From the NCBI RefSeq assembly GCF_002443255.2, contig NW_019211458.1:17417939-17481938 (forward strand): a DNA stretch of 64,000 bases, read 5' to 3'. Below the pieces are notes generated by a model. That model was not told the origin of the DNA. It saw only the letters and a list, made by a program, of their open reading frames with translations, and searched no databases. The position numbers and the translations under genes were made by a program. Positions within the stretch are counted from its first letter, which is position 1. Each line of letters starts with the position of its first letter. Below, in pieces: positions 46,020-58,972 of the stretch. This DNA is from Varroa destructor. Lineage: Eukaryota; Arthropoda; Arachnida; Mesostigmata; Varroidae.

Positions 46020-47330
46020 CGAATTAAAACTCTTCGCCTGGTTCCTTTATAAAGCGTGAAATACCGGTATTGCTTGCGATGATTTCGGTATTTTTAGGTA
46101 AAACGTTTTCCGATTTGACCCTTCAACTTATAGGCATACTTGGCCAAAAATACGTCTTTATCATAATTTTACTAGCGACGTCAATCATGAATGTGTGTTG
46201 GTTCGAGAAAGTCTTGATGCGTGACGATGATTATTAATCATTCGGCATTTTGGATATACATAAAGTGCCATTTAATTATGTAAAAATGTCGAGCAAGCGC
46301 TGAGAGCAGAGCTCATAAACGCTAACTACTTCTTCTGAGATACGCCCATAGATATGCAGACGTTTGCGCCCTAGAGAGCAATTAGCCATAAAAACACGGC
46401 ATAAGCAATGCTGACAAGCCGTGGAAAAGCATGATCTTGAACATATTATTCGGGTTACCATTTGTCGAAGCAGCGAGCACGATTCAATTTTAAGCAAGTT
46501 TAGACTATTGCTCTTCTTTCTATCTTCTATCGTCCGTTTCTATCTAACAAAAACCAACGCACCCAGGATACAAGTCGCAATAGTAATCAAAATATCGTTA
46601 CGCTTAATGACTCCTGAAAACGCAAAACAGTGCTTTTTTTCAACGCCAGGTATTGCGGAGCTAAACGCGTCATATTTTGATTTATGCTCCGAGTGCTGTC
46701 ATTTGTCAGCGAGTATGCCACAGTGTTATCTATAGAACTTTGAAGTACAATACCGCTGTCAATTTTCCTCTACTTTAGATGATAGTGATGAATCGTTTGA
46801 GCATCTGCTTTTCATATATTGACAAAGCTTACCATCCATTATGACCATTTTTTAATCATGCTGCCGATCGTTTTATTGGACTTGTCTCGCTGTTCAGTAT
46901 TCCTAAAGTTAGCGCTAGCCTTTATCAACTCGTTCTGCTTCAGCGCGTGAAAACTTCATAAGACTATAGGCTTAATTTCACTCATGACACGTGTGATCGA
47001 CGCTTGACGGTCCCGTTCTAAAAGGGGTCAAAACATGTTACCGTAACTTATGCGTGGCCACAGGTTCCAGCAAAACCTAAAAAAATACCGAATAAAAAGG
47101 TTATTACCATTATAGCAACTAATTTTCGATGTAGAAAGCCTTTAGTCGACATCTTATTCCATCACTAGCTAAATTTCTATCAATCTAATATTAAAATGCC
47201 TAATCAGTGATCAACATCCCAGCGTTAAGCGTGACGGCCTTACTGGTAACGTAACAAACGCAGCTTTTCTGACTATATTTCTAGTAGAAGTATCTTGACA
47301 GTACGCTCAGGTAGAATGCACATTGTGATT
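46020..47330. other. no supported gene
   Basis: A 73-codon minus frame (46276-46497) and a 104-codon plus frame (46421-46735) occur. Both are Cys/Leu/Phe-rich without motifs or splice support. Confidence 0.5.
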
Positions 47331-47794
47331 TCTTGCGTCTTTTTCGAGATTTAAACAGAACAACATCGGTTGTCGTCCATCCTAGATTACAGGCTTCTAC
47401 GTTACGCGGGCATCACGTTAGTAAGCTGTACTCTTTTTTATTTACCCGTTTTTTCTGTGCACTCAGTATAATTCGTGCGCGCGAAGAGATCTCGTGTGCC
47501 GTACAGTATGATAGGAGTCAAGGATTAACTAGGTGGCTTGACGTCTAATCCACGTGTTACACGCAGGCTTGTACAGCGAAAATTCAAGACCTAGAGAATT
47601 TTTCGGGGGCGTCGGGAAATTTAAGGCCGGGCGCGGCAATAGCTATGAAGGCAAAGTGGGACGGTGGCGCATGGTGGGCAAATGTTTAAGAGAATAAATT
47701 TTGCTGTCGATGCTGAGTTGGAATAAGTAGACCCAGGTAATTAGATTGTGGGGACTCAAGGGAATTTTATCACAAGACCACTCTACCCTTCAGA

Positions 47795-48013
47795 GTGAAG
47801 TTGCAGGCAGCAAGCACGCTCGCTTTTTGCACACGAAGATGGCAGTTACGCGCCAGCACATACAGATTTGATGGGGGATTTTATATCGAAGCACCAAGGC
47901 AGCCTGGTGGAGCAACAACAAAGCAAACCGAGGTCAATCCTTTTACCGATACGCCCCCAGTGTGCTATCAGCGGTTACAAGACGATATGCACGGCGCTAA
48001 TAATTTACGTTAG
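47795..48013 (+). CDS. weak exon candidate
   Basis: A 72-codon frame in a GC-richer patch, starting GTG. Contains YRFDGGFYIEAPRQPGG and PFTDTPPVCYQRLQDD. A second plus frame (47868-48065) overlaps. No domain or strong splice site. Confidence 0.2.
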   Translation: MKLQAASTLAFCTRRWQLRASTYRFDGGFYIEAPRQPGGATTKQTEVNPFTDTPPVCYQRLQDDMHGANNLR

Positions 48014-48069
48014 AACTATAGCTTGCAAGTCGACTATGTTGTGCTCACGTATTCCTGTTAAATAAATCA

Positions 48070-49590
48070 CGTGATAAATGCTTGGTGGATAAGTAAGGAC
48101 AGATGCAGCGAAAACGAAAGAAGATAGTAGAAACCAGCCAGAAGACGCAATGGATTTGTTTATCACTTCGATTGCCAACTAAAAATGTTTCTTGCTTGTT
48201 TTTAAACTTTAGAAATACGAGCTCTTGAGGTAATAGTCACCTGAACTTAACCTAGTTTTAATCTGGGGTTAGTGGCGCTAACGAAGTGATGGACATCAGG
48301 CTGGTTTTAAAGGTGTGCGTTTTATTAATCGTTTTGTTTCAAACGATACATGGTGCGGCACTATTCGTATGTTAAGAGTGTGTTTCATTGTAAAAGTATA
48401 GGACCTGGTGGCGAGAACATAATCAAACGGTAGTTTTTGTTTCGAGTTCCTCCGACAGTGCCAACCATTGACAAGCAACATACAGCCTTTTTGCTTTTTC
48501 TTATACGGTGCTATCTACGGAGCACAGCTTTACGAAGTTGTCTTATGCTACTTCGATGATTAGCAACTTACTGTAGAGACAACATGTTTGAGACGTTGCG
48601 TTAAGCTCGTCTCGCTGTTCAATTCGGGCTTCGCTTAAACGTTACTCTACTATAACCTCGTATCGAATGGGAATTTACCAGATACTGCCATTTCGGAGTT
48701 TTATTTCATGTCTCCTTTCTTTATCGTAATCGTGTGTCTCCCACTCGGAGATCCTTCTTAAAGTGTACTATTTCTCCAAATCTTTTAGAACAATGGGCAC
48801 GCGTGGCGGAAGAGCCTTGGTACTTAAATGTATACTACCGATAAAGTTTTGAGTTCAGCCTAACATTTTTATTGAGCTTACTTAAAAATTCCAACTGTGT
48901 TAATCACCAAAACCTAACCTAGCTTCAGTCTAAAGCCATATAGTCGGCTGTCTAAGTACTCTGAGACACTGCTTGCTGCGTCTGATCTTTCTCAATAGGG
49001 ATAAAAGAGGCTACCCTTGATACTTAAGCTATTACCACCTAGAATAGTTAATCAATTTTATCATAGTTGTGTCTGTCTAGTGTTTGTAAGTAAACTTACC
49101 GGAATCAGGCTGGTTCAATAAGTTCTGATGAGTCACAACTGAGCTTACTTAATTTTGTGAAGCCCACAAGGACTTTCATATTTGGTTAGTTATTGCGGTT
49201 ACCCGCCTAGTAATTACAGTACTTGTAGAATAGGCTAGACATTTACTCTTCTGGGCACGAGCACGTTCTGTGAAAGTATACTTACGTAATTTTGTGCACT
49301 ACCTGTTTAATCATGTGTCTTCTGATATAAGGTTGACACTATCACGTGTGTTCTTAACGTAATTTATTCATTCGATTGTATAGTTCATTTGGAAACCAAA
49401 AATATTATCTTGCATAGCTATGTCGCACCTTGCTTGCAAAATTATTTTTAACAGAAAGCTAGGTACACGGCATCAGCGTTTGTGCGCGAACGTTTATTAC
49501 CTCAAGTTGCGTGGCAAACATGAGATAATACCATCTCAAAATAAAACATGAGAAAAAAATCTAAAAATGGGAAGCCAGAGTTTTCCATTC
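48070..49590. other. no supported gene; possible 5' flank of the retroelement
   Basis: No frames above 61 codons. If the retroelement at 49.6 kb had a 5' LTR it would lie here, but I could not find a matching repeat on the 3' side or a clear primer binding site. Confidence 0.4.
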
Positions 49591-49596
49591 TAAAAT

Positions 49597-50795
49597 TTGT
49601 CATATATCAATCTCAGAAAGTGCTGCAGAAAACTAGTTTTTAGTGCGATAGCAGAAATTACTAAAGAAATATGTCAATATATCCCAAAATGGTCCTTAAT
49701 TAATTATCCATTCCGTACGTATTCCAGCAACGAACATAAGGAAACAGTCAAGAGGTTTAGAAACGCATCAGTCAGCAGGTCAAATGGTGTGCAGACGAGA
49801 ACACTGAGAGAAAGATGCTAAGAGACAAGCTGGTACTGAGGGCCTGACTTGCAATAGCAAGGGAATCGCTGTTTTGATTTCGAGAGGATTACAAAAAACT
49901 ATTGAACTAATGATGTGAACTCTATGAACATGCGGAGACAATGAATGAGCCTTGCGACCCATAAAAGAAGACTGGTTGGTTGCTTTATAGCGTGAGGACA
50001 CTAAACAGTCGAAGGACGTAACCGTCATGAGACCCAAGGTTACAAGGGAAAACTACCACGACGCCGATAAGGGCGTGACACACAGGACATCGGCGGGCAT
50101 TTTTCAACTGACGGGGTGTGCCGAAAATGTGGGGCCTTACACTCTGATAGCGTCCAGCCATTTGCCAAACATGCGGGGTATAGGGCAAAAAAGAGTTAGC
50201 TCGCTTGTGCGTGCAAGATTAAAGGCAAAAACAGGACAGGATGGTCCAGCGAAGAATATGACAACAAGGACTTGTTCTAGATGAAGACATTAGGCCGCAG
50301 GCATAAACGTAAGCCATTCGCGACACTATTTGTCGATGTATCCCAAACAACGGAACAACGCGCTTTTATCAATACAGGCGCGATGTGCAACATCAAGGAC
50401 CTCCACATGTACCGAACCATGAAAAGCGAGCGAACGGAGCTGTACATTAACCATAGTGGCAGAGCAAGTATGAATATATGGCCAGTCGCGAGCCGTAACG
50501 ATCGAACTACCAAATCTCAGAACAAGATCCAACAGGACACAGAGAGGACCGGCCAAACCACAAAAGCATCAAATCAACATATCAAGTCTTGAATATCACG
50601 ATGAGCTCAGTTACTACGTTACTTTCAGCACTAGCTGAAAAAAATGGTATTTCTAGTGTAAAAAACGAGCCAGACTTTAACATAACACAAAAGGCAACAT
50701 CACAACATCTTCACGCAAGAACGACAATGAGAAATACTACTGCTACAAATGATAGACTGCCACCAGAAATGTTTGTCATATATGAAGTCATCTAA
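49597..50795 (+). mobile_element. decayed Gypsy-like LTR retrotransposon, gag to protease
   Basis: Three parts occur in the order expected for gag-pol. (1) Around 49770-49950 a frame interrupted by stops gives MLRDKLVLRA and later FREDYKKLLN and CELYEHAET. This resembles the capsid end of Mag/Gypsy-type Gag, which typically has an RDKxVxGI...RExLLxE...A pattern. (2) At 50119-50175 a first CxxC (CRKC) followed by GALH, and a second CxxC (CQTC) in another frame, resemble paired nucleocapsid zinc knuckles. (3) The 103-codon ATG frame 50281-50592 contains FINTGAMCNI, like the retroviral-type aspartic protease DTGAxCNV site but with Asn for the catalytic Asp, then MYRTMKSERTEL. Stops, frame changes and the lost Asp mean it is inactive. 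LTRs, reverse transcriptase and integrase were not found. Confidence 0.58.
50281..50592 (+). pseudogene. retropepsin-like domain of the decayed retroelement
   Basis: An open frame of 103 codons starts at ATG. It begins basic, then KPFATLFVDVS leads to FINTGAMCNI at about residues 29-38. Retrotransposon aspartic proteases have a hydrophobic strand before DTGA; here the first position is Asn. The C-terminal half is Lys/Thr/Gln-rich and degraded. It is preceded by the zinc-knuckle-like segment and followed by an Asn/Thr-rich 68-codon frame (50589-50795) that may be further decayed pol. Confidence 0.55.
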
Positions 50796-50799
50796 ATAC

Positions 50800-51690
50800 G
50801 CGGCAGGAACAGCTGCTTCTGCCCAGCAATTCAACAATTGCGTACTCACGCTACTGAGCAAACCAAATAGCGCGTGCGGTTAAAATATCACTATATTACC
50901 TAAAAAAATCAATGATAGCACAGTACAAATGGTGATATAACTGATAGCCAAAACCAGGCCTTACGTTACGCACTATCACTAAGAAAGTCAGATTGAACAA
51001 CACCGATACACGATTAGCAACGATCGGCCATACTGCGTTGAATAGGTCCATCTTTGTTCGATCACCGAAGATAAACAACAGGCAGCGGAAAAAGCGTGAG
51101 AAGATTTACAGGAAAACACAGGAAAGACGAAAAATAGGTCAAAAGGAAATGAATTCGCCTAGTCCAAAAATACGAGTAAAATAGAAATAAAATCAGCGCG
51201 ACTATTACTCCGGAATAGCAAAGTAATATCTGTAATAAAAATCATCACTATGGAAATAACAATTCGTGAAAAAATGCTCTATTTGTTAAGAAAGAGCTGC
51301 TTATAGGCGCACTAATTAATGTATTATGCTATGTATAATGGAATTATCCGCATCGGTACTAGTAGCAATATAATTGTTGGGGCTGTTAAATGTAGTATAC
51401 TCGAACTTCAGTCTGTTGTAAATCTGCTTACTGCTAGCAATACTAATAACTTCTTATAATTCTAACTTGTATTGAAAAAATGTCTAAAGATGCAATTAGT
51501 ATTCAAATGTACCATCAAAAAGGTTCCCAGAAAACGGCAGTCAGTTATCAGTGATCACTTAAATCTCTCTTATCGTTATTAACTAAGTAGACGACTATCA
51601 TAGATTGAGAGCAAGTGGTATCGGGGCGTATCGACGTTCGTTTTTATCTTAGTATGCTTACTTCTCGTAGAACGTTTGGCGCCTCCTTTG
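50800..51690. other. AT-rich, possible decayed continuation of the retroelement
   Basis: A basic 63-codon frame (50993-51184, plus) lies here. No reverse transcriptase motif (YxDD-like) or integrase zinc-binding motif was found. Confidence 0.35.
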
Positions 51691-51691
51691 A

Positions 51692-52447
51692 CTATATACC
51701 ATCGTATTCCTCATATGGGATGGGGGGCATCGTGCTATTTTCAACATGCTTTCTCAGCTTTTTCTGACTCCACTCCGAGGTCCCATATCTTTGCCTTTGA
51801 CATGGGTCTGCTATAATCACCGGTTCGGAATCCCGACTAGTCTGAGGTGACGTACAGCTTGTAGTTCGACATGACAGAACAGCGGAAGCTGGCAACTCAG
51901 GCCGAGAGCTTACGTGCTCATTTTTCGAGTCGTCTATCTTAGACTACAGACACATGCAGCATCGACAATGGGCTCGTCGAGACAGGTCAGTCGTTCAACG
52001 TCGGTGCTGCGCTTCCGATACTTCGCTTGGTGTGTTTCTCTTCTTATCCCCCGCATCAGAGTAAACTGCAGGTAAGCTTTAAGAGCCACGAATGAGGAAA
52101 GCAGTGTGCTCGTACTGACCACGCTAATTGACTCGCAGGCCACGTCTTTTTCTGGGACCCAGTTTTCACGCCACTCCGACTTGATCCCTCGCTTGCCAGC
52201 CTGATCTCGGTATCGCCCCGCTGGATCGATTTCTGAACACGCACGAGGCGCCGTACTGATCCTCACAGTAGTGAGGTTTAGTTGCCGCTCCATCGCTCTC
52301 ATTGAACGCACGAGTCAGCGAACGGACCAGCAAATAGCTGTTTTTGGTAAAGCGCAATCAAAAAGAAGCATTAATGATACATGCGGATTAAGGAACAATC
52401 GCTCTCTTCGCTCCAAGGTCATGGGCCGATACGTCGTTGCTTTGTGA
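51692..52447 (-). CDS. GC-richer island with long frames on both strands
   Basis: On the minus strand a frame is open from an ATG at about 52302 for 120 codons to 51934. It is Arg/Ser-rich and contains KSEWRENWVPEKDVACES. A further minus frame, open from about 51940 to 51692, ends MPPIPYEEYDGI, with a donor-like GCAC|GTAAGC inside. On the plus strand 52205-52447 is also open, so strand is unsure. Higher GC alone lengthens open frames. The Ser/Pro/Thr-rich minus C-terminus looks most like real protein. No family recognised. Confidence 0.25.
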
Positions 52448-52479
52448 ATCGAGTAGAAGCGAAAATGGGCTTGGAGAAG

Positions 52480-54820
52480 GCGGACTTATGTTACGCAAAT
52501 GGATCCGCCACTTGTCCTTAATTGCTTAGATAATAATGTATGCGAAGTATAGGCGCATTGCTTCACAATATGGTAGTGTCGATTAAAATCGGTAAGCTTT
52601 AAGTGTCTGTGGGAAAATGTTATGTGGAGGTTTGAAATTATGATTAGAGGTAAAAGCATGATGGGAACAATCAACCAGGTTTACACCAATGATTGATAAT
52701 TAGTCGACTTTGGGTAAACGGCGTATTCAAGGATGATGGAAAGTCATTAACGAGTTTCTCTAACTCGAGGCATACATTACTAACTTTATACGACAATGGG
52801 CCCTGGTGTCACGGTGATGTCACGGATTAATTAAGTGACAGTAAGAAAATCAGCATCCTCTGGGTTTTTGATGATCGTGGCAATCCGACAAACGCACTCT
52901 AGAAGGTAACTAGTATCAGAAACCAAAGGAAGGGCTTGTAAAAAGAACCCAAGGTCTCGGGTGCTTGAATTCTTTTCTATGAGGTACAACAATTTAGTTC
53001 ACGAAAGATACTTTACCAACAAAGCTCCAAAGATCAAAGCTAAATACATTCAATACGGTAAAGTAGCATTACACCTTTCCATATTTGCTTATAACTTAAC
53101 GGTATTTTCAAACGATTAGATGTACTTTGTTGAGACGTTGTTTGCGTCAGGGAGATTTTCCACCGCTAAGCTGGAGATTCCCGCCGCCCTCGGCTGTCTA
53201 GTAAATCGAATATATAACGTGTAAATAGACGTTATTCGCTGGTTCTACTTTGTTCCCTTTTTGTCCAAAAGCCTTCTTCGAACCGTCTTGTCAGCTAGCG
53301 ACAGATTATACAAACGAAGCTAGGTAGGATTTTATAAATGTGAACGATGTAGCCAAGGTGTTATAAAGTAAAAGACGCGCGGCTAGAGAACCGACGGGCC
53401 AGCCTGTTTTTACGGATTTCTACCAATGACCCACTTTGGTCTGTTGCACCCGTAGATGACATGTCTGAACCAAGGTAACAGCTTTCTCGGCGGGAAATAG
53501 TGCTCAGGTAAGGAAGACGTATGACGCTATCGGACAGATGCAAAATGAAAAACAAGGGATCAATACAAATCACGACACAATGGCCTATGGATAGACCTCA
53601 TGAGCCTGTGATATTGTTCCACCTTCCGCTAACCTACAGATAGGCACGCTGCATTCTATCTATTGAACTTCGTTGAATTCTGTTTTGCACCATTACTAAG
53701 TGCTCTTCTCTGCTTTCGGAATAATGCTCGAAGTTTTCTATGCGAGGCATAACCATTGCTCCTCGTCGGTTTTACTCTCATTTAGGGACTGAGTATAGCC
53801 TATTCGGACGAAGAAGGGATATGTACATAGCAGAACAAAGGCAAACGTATTTCCAATAGCCAACAAAGAAAACCTACCGCTGTAATGCTCAATCCATTTA
53901 TGTATCATACAAGTCAGTGCTATAATCTGTGTGGCTGTCAGATAATAGCAAGAAGGAACTATTTCTAATGCAGGTGATACAAATTAGTTTTTAAAACTTT
54001 AAAAGTGACTAACTATGTAGTTGTGGCGCATTACTGAGAACTGATTTGTTTTTTTTTTTATTGTTTCTTTTTATTTATCTGTTTACATCCGTGTCTGCCG
54101 GTATAGAAACGAAATAAGAGATACGTTCAGAACTATCGGATACTTACAGGGTAACTTATCTCAACTTATGCTTACTTTATTACTAACGATTTTTTTGCAA
54201 GCAGAGAAATTTTCATTTTCAAGCAGCTTAAATTGATGAGCTAACTATGAATCCCAAAGAATTATGGAGGTGCTTAGAGAGCTATTGTTTTAGGAATTAT
54301 TACGAATGGCTTGTCTTTGAATTTTCATTTTTAAGTATTACGTGACAAAACGTGTCACTTTTCCTTGTCATTTATATATTTCTATTTATTAATATGCTGG
54401 AAATAGTGAGGTTCTACACCAAATTACTAACGGTTCCAACCTATTGGCTCTTCTGCGGCTCGCAATCGTATATGACTCACTTACCTAAAAAAAAAAACAA
54501 CGGAACTTGACAACTACCACAAGTTTCAGTTGATTACAAACGTTTGTCAAATTCTTTAAAATTATTCAAATATTTTTCTTGAACTAATTAAACCCTTAAA
54601 ACACGTTTTATTATCTATTTTATCTCGGAGAACTTGAAACCCATATTTGCACTTGCTAGTTGTAGCAATTAGGACGCCGGGTTTCGACAACGCTTTGTTT
54701 CGAAATGGGAGACATTAACAATATTAAAATATATTGCCGCAACAGTTCTGCGAGAATAATCAAACTATATTTTATGCATGTATGTATCTAATCTCCCACT
54801 CCGATTAAATAAATTTGACG
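52480..54820. other. no supported gene
   Basis: Frames of 60-70 codons only. A short direct repeat TGTCACGG-TGA-TGTCACGG lies near 52807-52826, and a nine-T run near 54050. Confidence 0.55.
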
Positions 54821-54827
54821 TATTGCT

Positions 54828-55232
54828 ATGACCTATGATATTTACATGAGCTCCACACCGGCCCGGCATTCAACACCTGAAGATGCATACCACCACACAA
54901 TCGGGCAGCTGTGGAAATACAGACGGCTGCTGTTATCTTGGACCAAAGACTCGGTCATTTCGACGAGGGACAATTTTTGTCATTCGCCCCATAGGGTTCT
55001 GTCGAACATGCATATACTTATTCGTATCTGCTCGCCGTTCTTCATACGTCCATGCGTATGCCTAATATCATTTCCTCTTCTTCTTCTGTCCTATTATTGT
55101 TTTGATACACCGATCGAGAAGATATCGATATCTCAGTTCGGTAATGTACAGTTTGTGCCAGCTGTATGGCTGCATTCATCCAAGATATGTATCAGTATGT
55201 TTTGCTCTATTTTACGCTGTCGCCCTATCTAG
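54828..55232 (+). CDS. longest ATG-started frame (134 codons), possible membrane protein
   Basis: ATG at 54828 opens 134 codons. Residues 1-60 are polar (MSSTPARHSTPEDAYHH near the start, then basic), and residues about 71-91 form a hydrophobic stretch long enough for one membrane helix. About 40 residues follow. It sits in a GC-richer patch to 55.7 kb that also has minus frames of 109 and 122 codons (55229-55712). No signal peptide, known domain or polyadenylation signal was recognised. Length is near the chance limit. Confidence 0.25.
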   Translation: MTYDIYMSSTPARHSTPEDAYHHTIGQLWKYRRLLLSWTKDSVISTRDNFCHSPHRVLSNMHILIRICSPFFIRPCVCLISFPLLLLSYYCFDTPIEKISISQFGNVQFVPAVWLHSSKICISMFCSILRCRPI

Positions 55233-55719
55233 GAACCTGGATCCCAGGCTTGCGACCCGAACGCAAAACCCAGGCCAGGCAACCATAGCCATTCAACAGA
55301 GTCATAATAATGATAATACTTTCTTTCGTTATTTTTGCTAGTTTCAGCTGTTGGCACAGTAGCTCTCTTTGAATCGTTTTGCCTGAGGCAAGCAGGACGC
55401 CCCCGATAGAAGAGCGTGTGGAAGGCATAAAATGATGATGGTGGTGTCGCTGGTGGTTTTATTCCCTGTACAAAGTCGCTTGCGGACGAAACACTCGGCC
55501 TTGCGTTTATTCGAGCTTCGGGAGCGAGTCGAGCTACAACAGGCGAGCTCGTATGCATAATCGGTCGAGCACGAAGACGGTGTAGATATTCTCAGCACAA
55601 GTATTTTCCTCTCCGCTAACACAATCGACATACCATAATGGTACAGAACACTAGAGCATTTTGCGGTCGTTACCGTTACGGTACCGCCGACTTTTGTTGT
55701 TATTGTGTGCATCTATGTG

Positions 55720-58520
55720 TAACTTTCATTGTCACATATCTGGCCTTCGAGTGCCTATAGGCAACGTCGACTCGACCCCAAGAGTGAGCAGGCCGGTAGA
55801 CGCAGTTTGCGTGTAGTCTCAAACAGCTCGTTTTTCTTGATTATTTCCTACTGACGCTCAATGTGGTACTTATATCGTTTTTTTTTTTAATGTCTGCCAA
55901 AATGAACGATGGTGACGTTTATGATAAACGGTTATCGTGCCTTTATAATTCGAAAGAGAAGGGAACTTTTAGAGTTGTTTAAACTGCCTATTCCAGACGT
56001 CCAGAACTTCATTACAACTAAAATTATATTTTTAATGTAGTAAAGCACTATCGAATACGGACTCCAGACACTGACGCAATTGGAGCTGTCCAGTGTATTA
56101 TGCCTGTCAAGGATTCGAGAGCTACACGTATCCTGACGTTTTGGCCTGGTTAATTAAACACTTACAATTTTAACTGGGCTACCGTCGGCAGCGTGTTCAT
56201 TATATGCCAAATTTCCAGTCAATAGAAGGTTTGCCTATTAACATATGATCGAATCTGGTCTTGTGCTGGAATTTTTATCTATAGCTATTATTCAGACTGT
56301 GCTACCGATTAATGTTCAGGCAAAAATTTAGACTAAAGTTGTTCAAACATGCTTTTCTATTTATTTCGAATGATCCAGTCTACCGGCGGTTTGTCCAAAA
56401 TTTATATACTCATTATCATCAGCATCTTCAAAAGTGAGCAACTTCATATCGTTATGATCATATTAGATAACGATAATAGCGCAATTGTTCGCCTCGACAC
56501 TTGGACACCAATTTTAGCGATCTTGGCCTAGTAAGTTCATGGTTCTTCAGTTCAAAAGGTAATCAAACATACCGTTGAATAAATAGAACAGAGTAAAAGA
56601 GGGAACCACTAGATCTTATGACTTAATTGTAACTGTAAGCCGGGCTTAAATAGTTATTACTATTATCATTATTTCTAGTTGAAAATAGCACCGCAAATCG
56701 CCCAGCTTGATGTGTAGTTACCCGTTGCATACAGTTAAATGCACGCCGTAACAAATAGTTTTCACGAGCTTGGCCGCCTCTGAATGCGTAATGCCTGAAA
56801 GCTCCAGAAAGCTTGATCTCAAAGGGAGATTTGCGGGTTGACTATCGAACCGAATTATCGATCATCGTGAGCGCGCGATCTTGAAAACAGAAAACATAGC
56901 AAAGCAGTCCACAGAGGTCCCGAAGACATTTGATGAATATTGGGCGTCTACTTTTGAAGTCGAGCCGTCCTACCAAGTACGATCGCCTTAGGTGCAGCTT
57001 CCGGAGCCGGTCGAGACTTGGCCACAAAAAAGCCTACAGGAAACATGAGAAAAAGCTCTACCTTGACGGTTGACATCAGTGATGCATCAGTGGCCAAATG
57101 GGTTCGTTGCCCAATTATCTAACTAGTAGGGTTGCAAACTCTAGGGTCGAAAACGTAAACAGCAGTAGATTTTCATAGCCAGACGCATGCCATTAAGGAG
57201 CCAGTAAATATTCCGAATTCTAATGATACGGCTTATGAGAGTTATCACTGAAATATTCAAAATGAAAATAACAATATCAGCAACAAATTTGATTCATATC
57301 AACTTAATAAACAGGACCGCCTGGGTAGGCAAATTTCAAATGCCGATTACTCGGCTAACTTATTAGGTTACGATATATATGGCTATAAATGTTAATTCAG
57401 GAGAGATTTATCTAGATTAAGTAAATTTTCGGCCATATCAAACTGGACGCCTTTATTGACCACCTGGCATGTTGTGGTGCGGTAGCCGTGGTTCGTTTGC
57501 AACAATGATTATTAACTGCAAATCTGTATTTTAATAGACGCTTGCACGAAGTTTTGGGGTATAAAAACTGAGTAAGCAACTTCGTCCTAGACATTTGCAG
57601 ATATGTTTCAATGCGCTAAATTATATGCCAGCTATGTTTCTTTCTTTTTTTTTGAAATCTTTTTTTTCACACATTAGGATTTCCCAACCTGTTTACGCTG
57701 CGCGTATATTGATTTCGTAGAAGAACTCCTGAGCTAAATCAATGCCTCACGCTCGATACGCTTTAAACAATAAGCTGCCGCGTAAACTAGACACAGAGGT
57801 AATGCGCTACGCAATTCCTTCGTTTTATCTTAGTAATCTAGTCATCTGAATATTATTTATACACTTTCCGTGTGATTAATCAACGGGCTAAAGAACAAAC
57901 TGGAATCCTATAGCAGATAGGCTAGTCCGGCCGCGTCCCAGTCGACCTGTTAACACCTAGCTCTCTGCTAGAGAATATTGTTACCTTGCTGCATTGTCCA
58001 GGTTCAGATTCTCGCTATAACATCATCTTCGTTTCGGAGTCACGTCAGTTTTGACCCCGGCTAGTCAGCTAACCGTGTGAGTCGTCTAGTTCAAGGAGCA
58101 GGTGGAAACACTGAGGTTGGCTCACCTCACTGCCACTGTTCGCTCTTAATTGCTAGTTCTTGTAGCGGTAATACCGACAGAATGTGGGGCGGTCGCAAAG
58201 CTGCTATCAATTAGCTGGTTTGGCTTATGTCAATGGTTTAAATCCGGGCATCGGAGTTTTCGATCGCATCTGGAAGGAAGCTTTGATGTGTAAATCAATG
58301 CAGGCGGAGAAACTGTTAACGACAACATCGAAGAGACATATGGAACACTAATTTTTCCCATGGCTTGCCGTAGTAGCGAAGTGCAAGGGCTCCGGACACG
58401 TAGAGCTATGGAAATCGTCCAGGAGAAAGCTTTACCTATAGCGGCGGTTAGAACAGCAGAGGCGATGCGGCGCGATTATATAGGAGCTAGATGACTTGTT
58501 CTCAATTATATTGTGCTAGC
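55720..58520. other. no supported gene
   Basis: Only frames of about 60 codons, without motifs. A direct repeat CATCAGTG-ATG-CATCAGTG occurs near 57075-57094. Confidence 0.6.
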
Positions 58521-58526
58521 ATGAAT

Positions 58527-58755
58527 TTATCGATGCATGCTAAATATACTTCCGCAAATGTTTCCTTGAAGTGGAAAAGAACACGGTTTGGACTGTTCTA
58601 CACCTAAAGCCGTTTGAGTTGGTGCGTTGTAAACGTTTCTCGTGAAGGGCAACTTTTGTTGCTCGACGACTTCTAGACGATTGTCGCTGCAGCATACGAA
58701 GCAGAGTGGTTTACAATGCTCATTAACACATTTCATCAGGTCAATGGGCCGCTGC
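58527..58755 (-). CDS. exon candidate with Cys-rich start
   Basis: On the minus strand a strong acceptor (TTTCTTTCCGATTGCTTAG) ends next to 58755. The frame is then open for 75 codons to TAA at 58527. Residues near 8-23 contain a Cys/His cluster (KCVNEHCKPLCFVCC) that could bind metal, but the spacing matches no zinc finger I recognise. The rest is polar (LEVVEQQKLPFTRN). If terminal, the stop would be the gene end. Confidence 0.35.
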
Positions 58756-58972
58756 CTAAGCAATCGGAAAGAAATGTCTTTCTAAAACTAGGTTGTATTA
58801 CGTTGCTTTGTAAACTCAACAAAATATAAACAAAAACAAACTAAGGATAATAAATTAACAAATAGTGTGAATGCGAACGACCGGCTATATAATAAGGGCA
58901 TCAGAGCAAGTACTATTATTAAGCATAAAATTGACACTTTAATAGAACAGAATTTGAAGGGTGCACTAGGAG

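Noticed and set aside
48000..53000. LTRs, reverse transcriptase or integrase for the retroelement
   Set aside because: Looked for long direct repeats, YxDD-like and zinc-binding integrase motifs around 49.6-50.8 kb by eye; none convincing.
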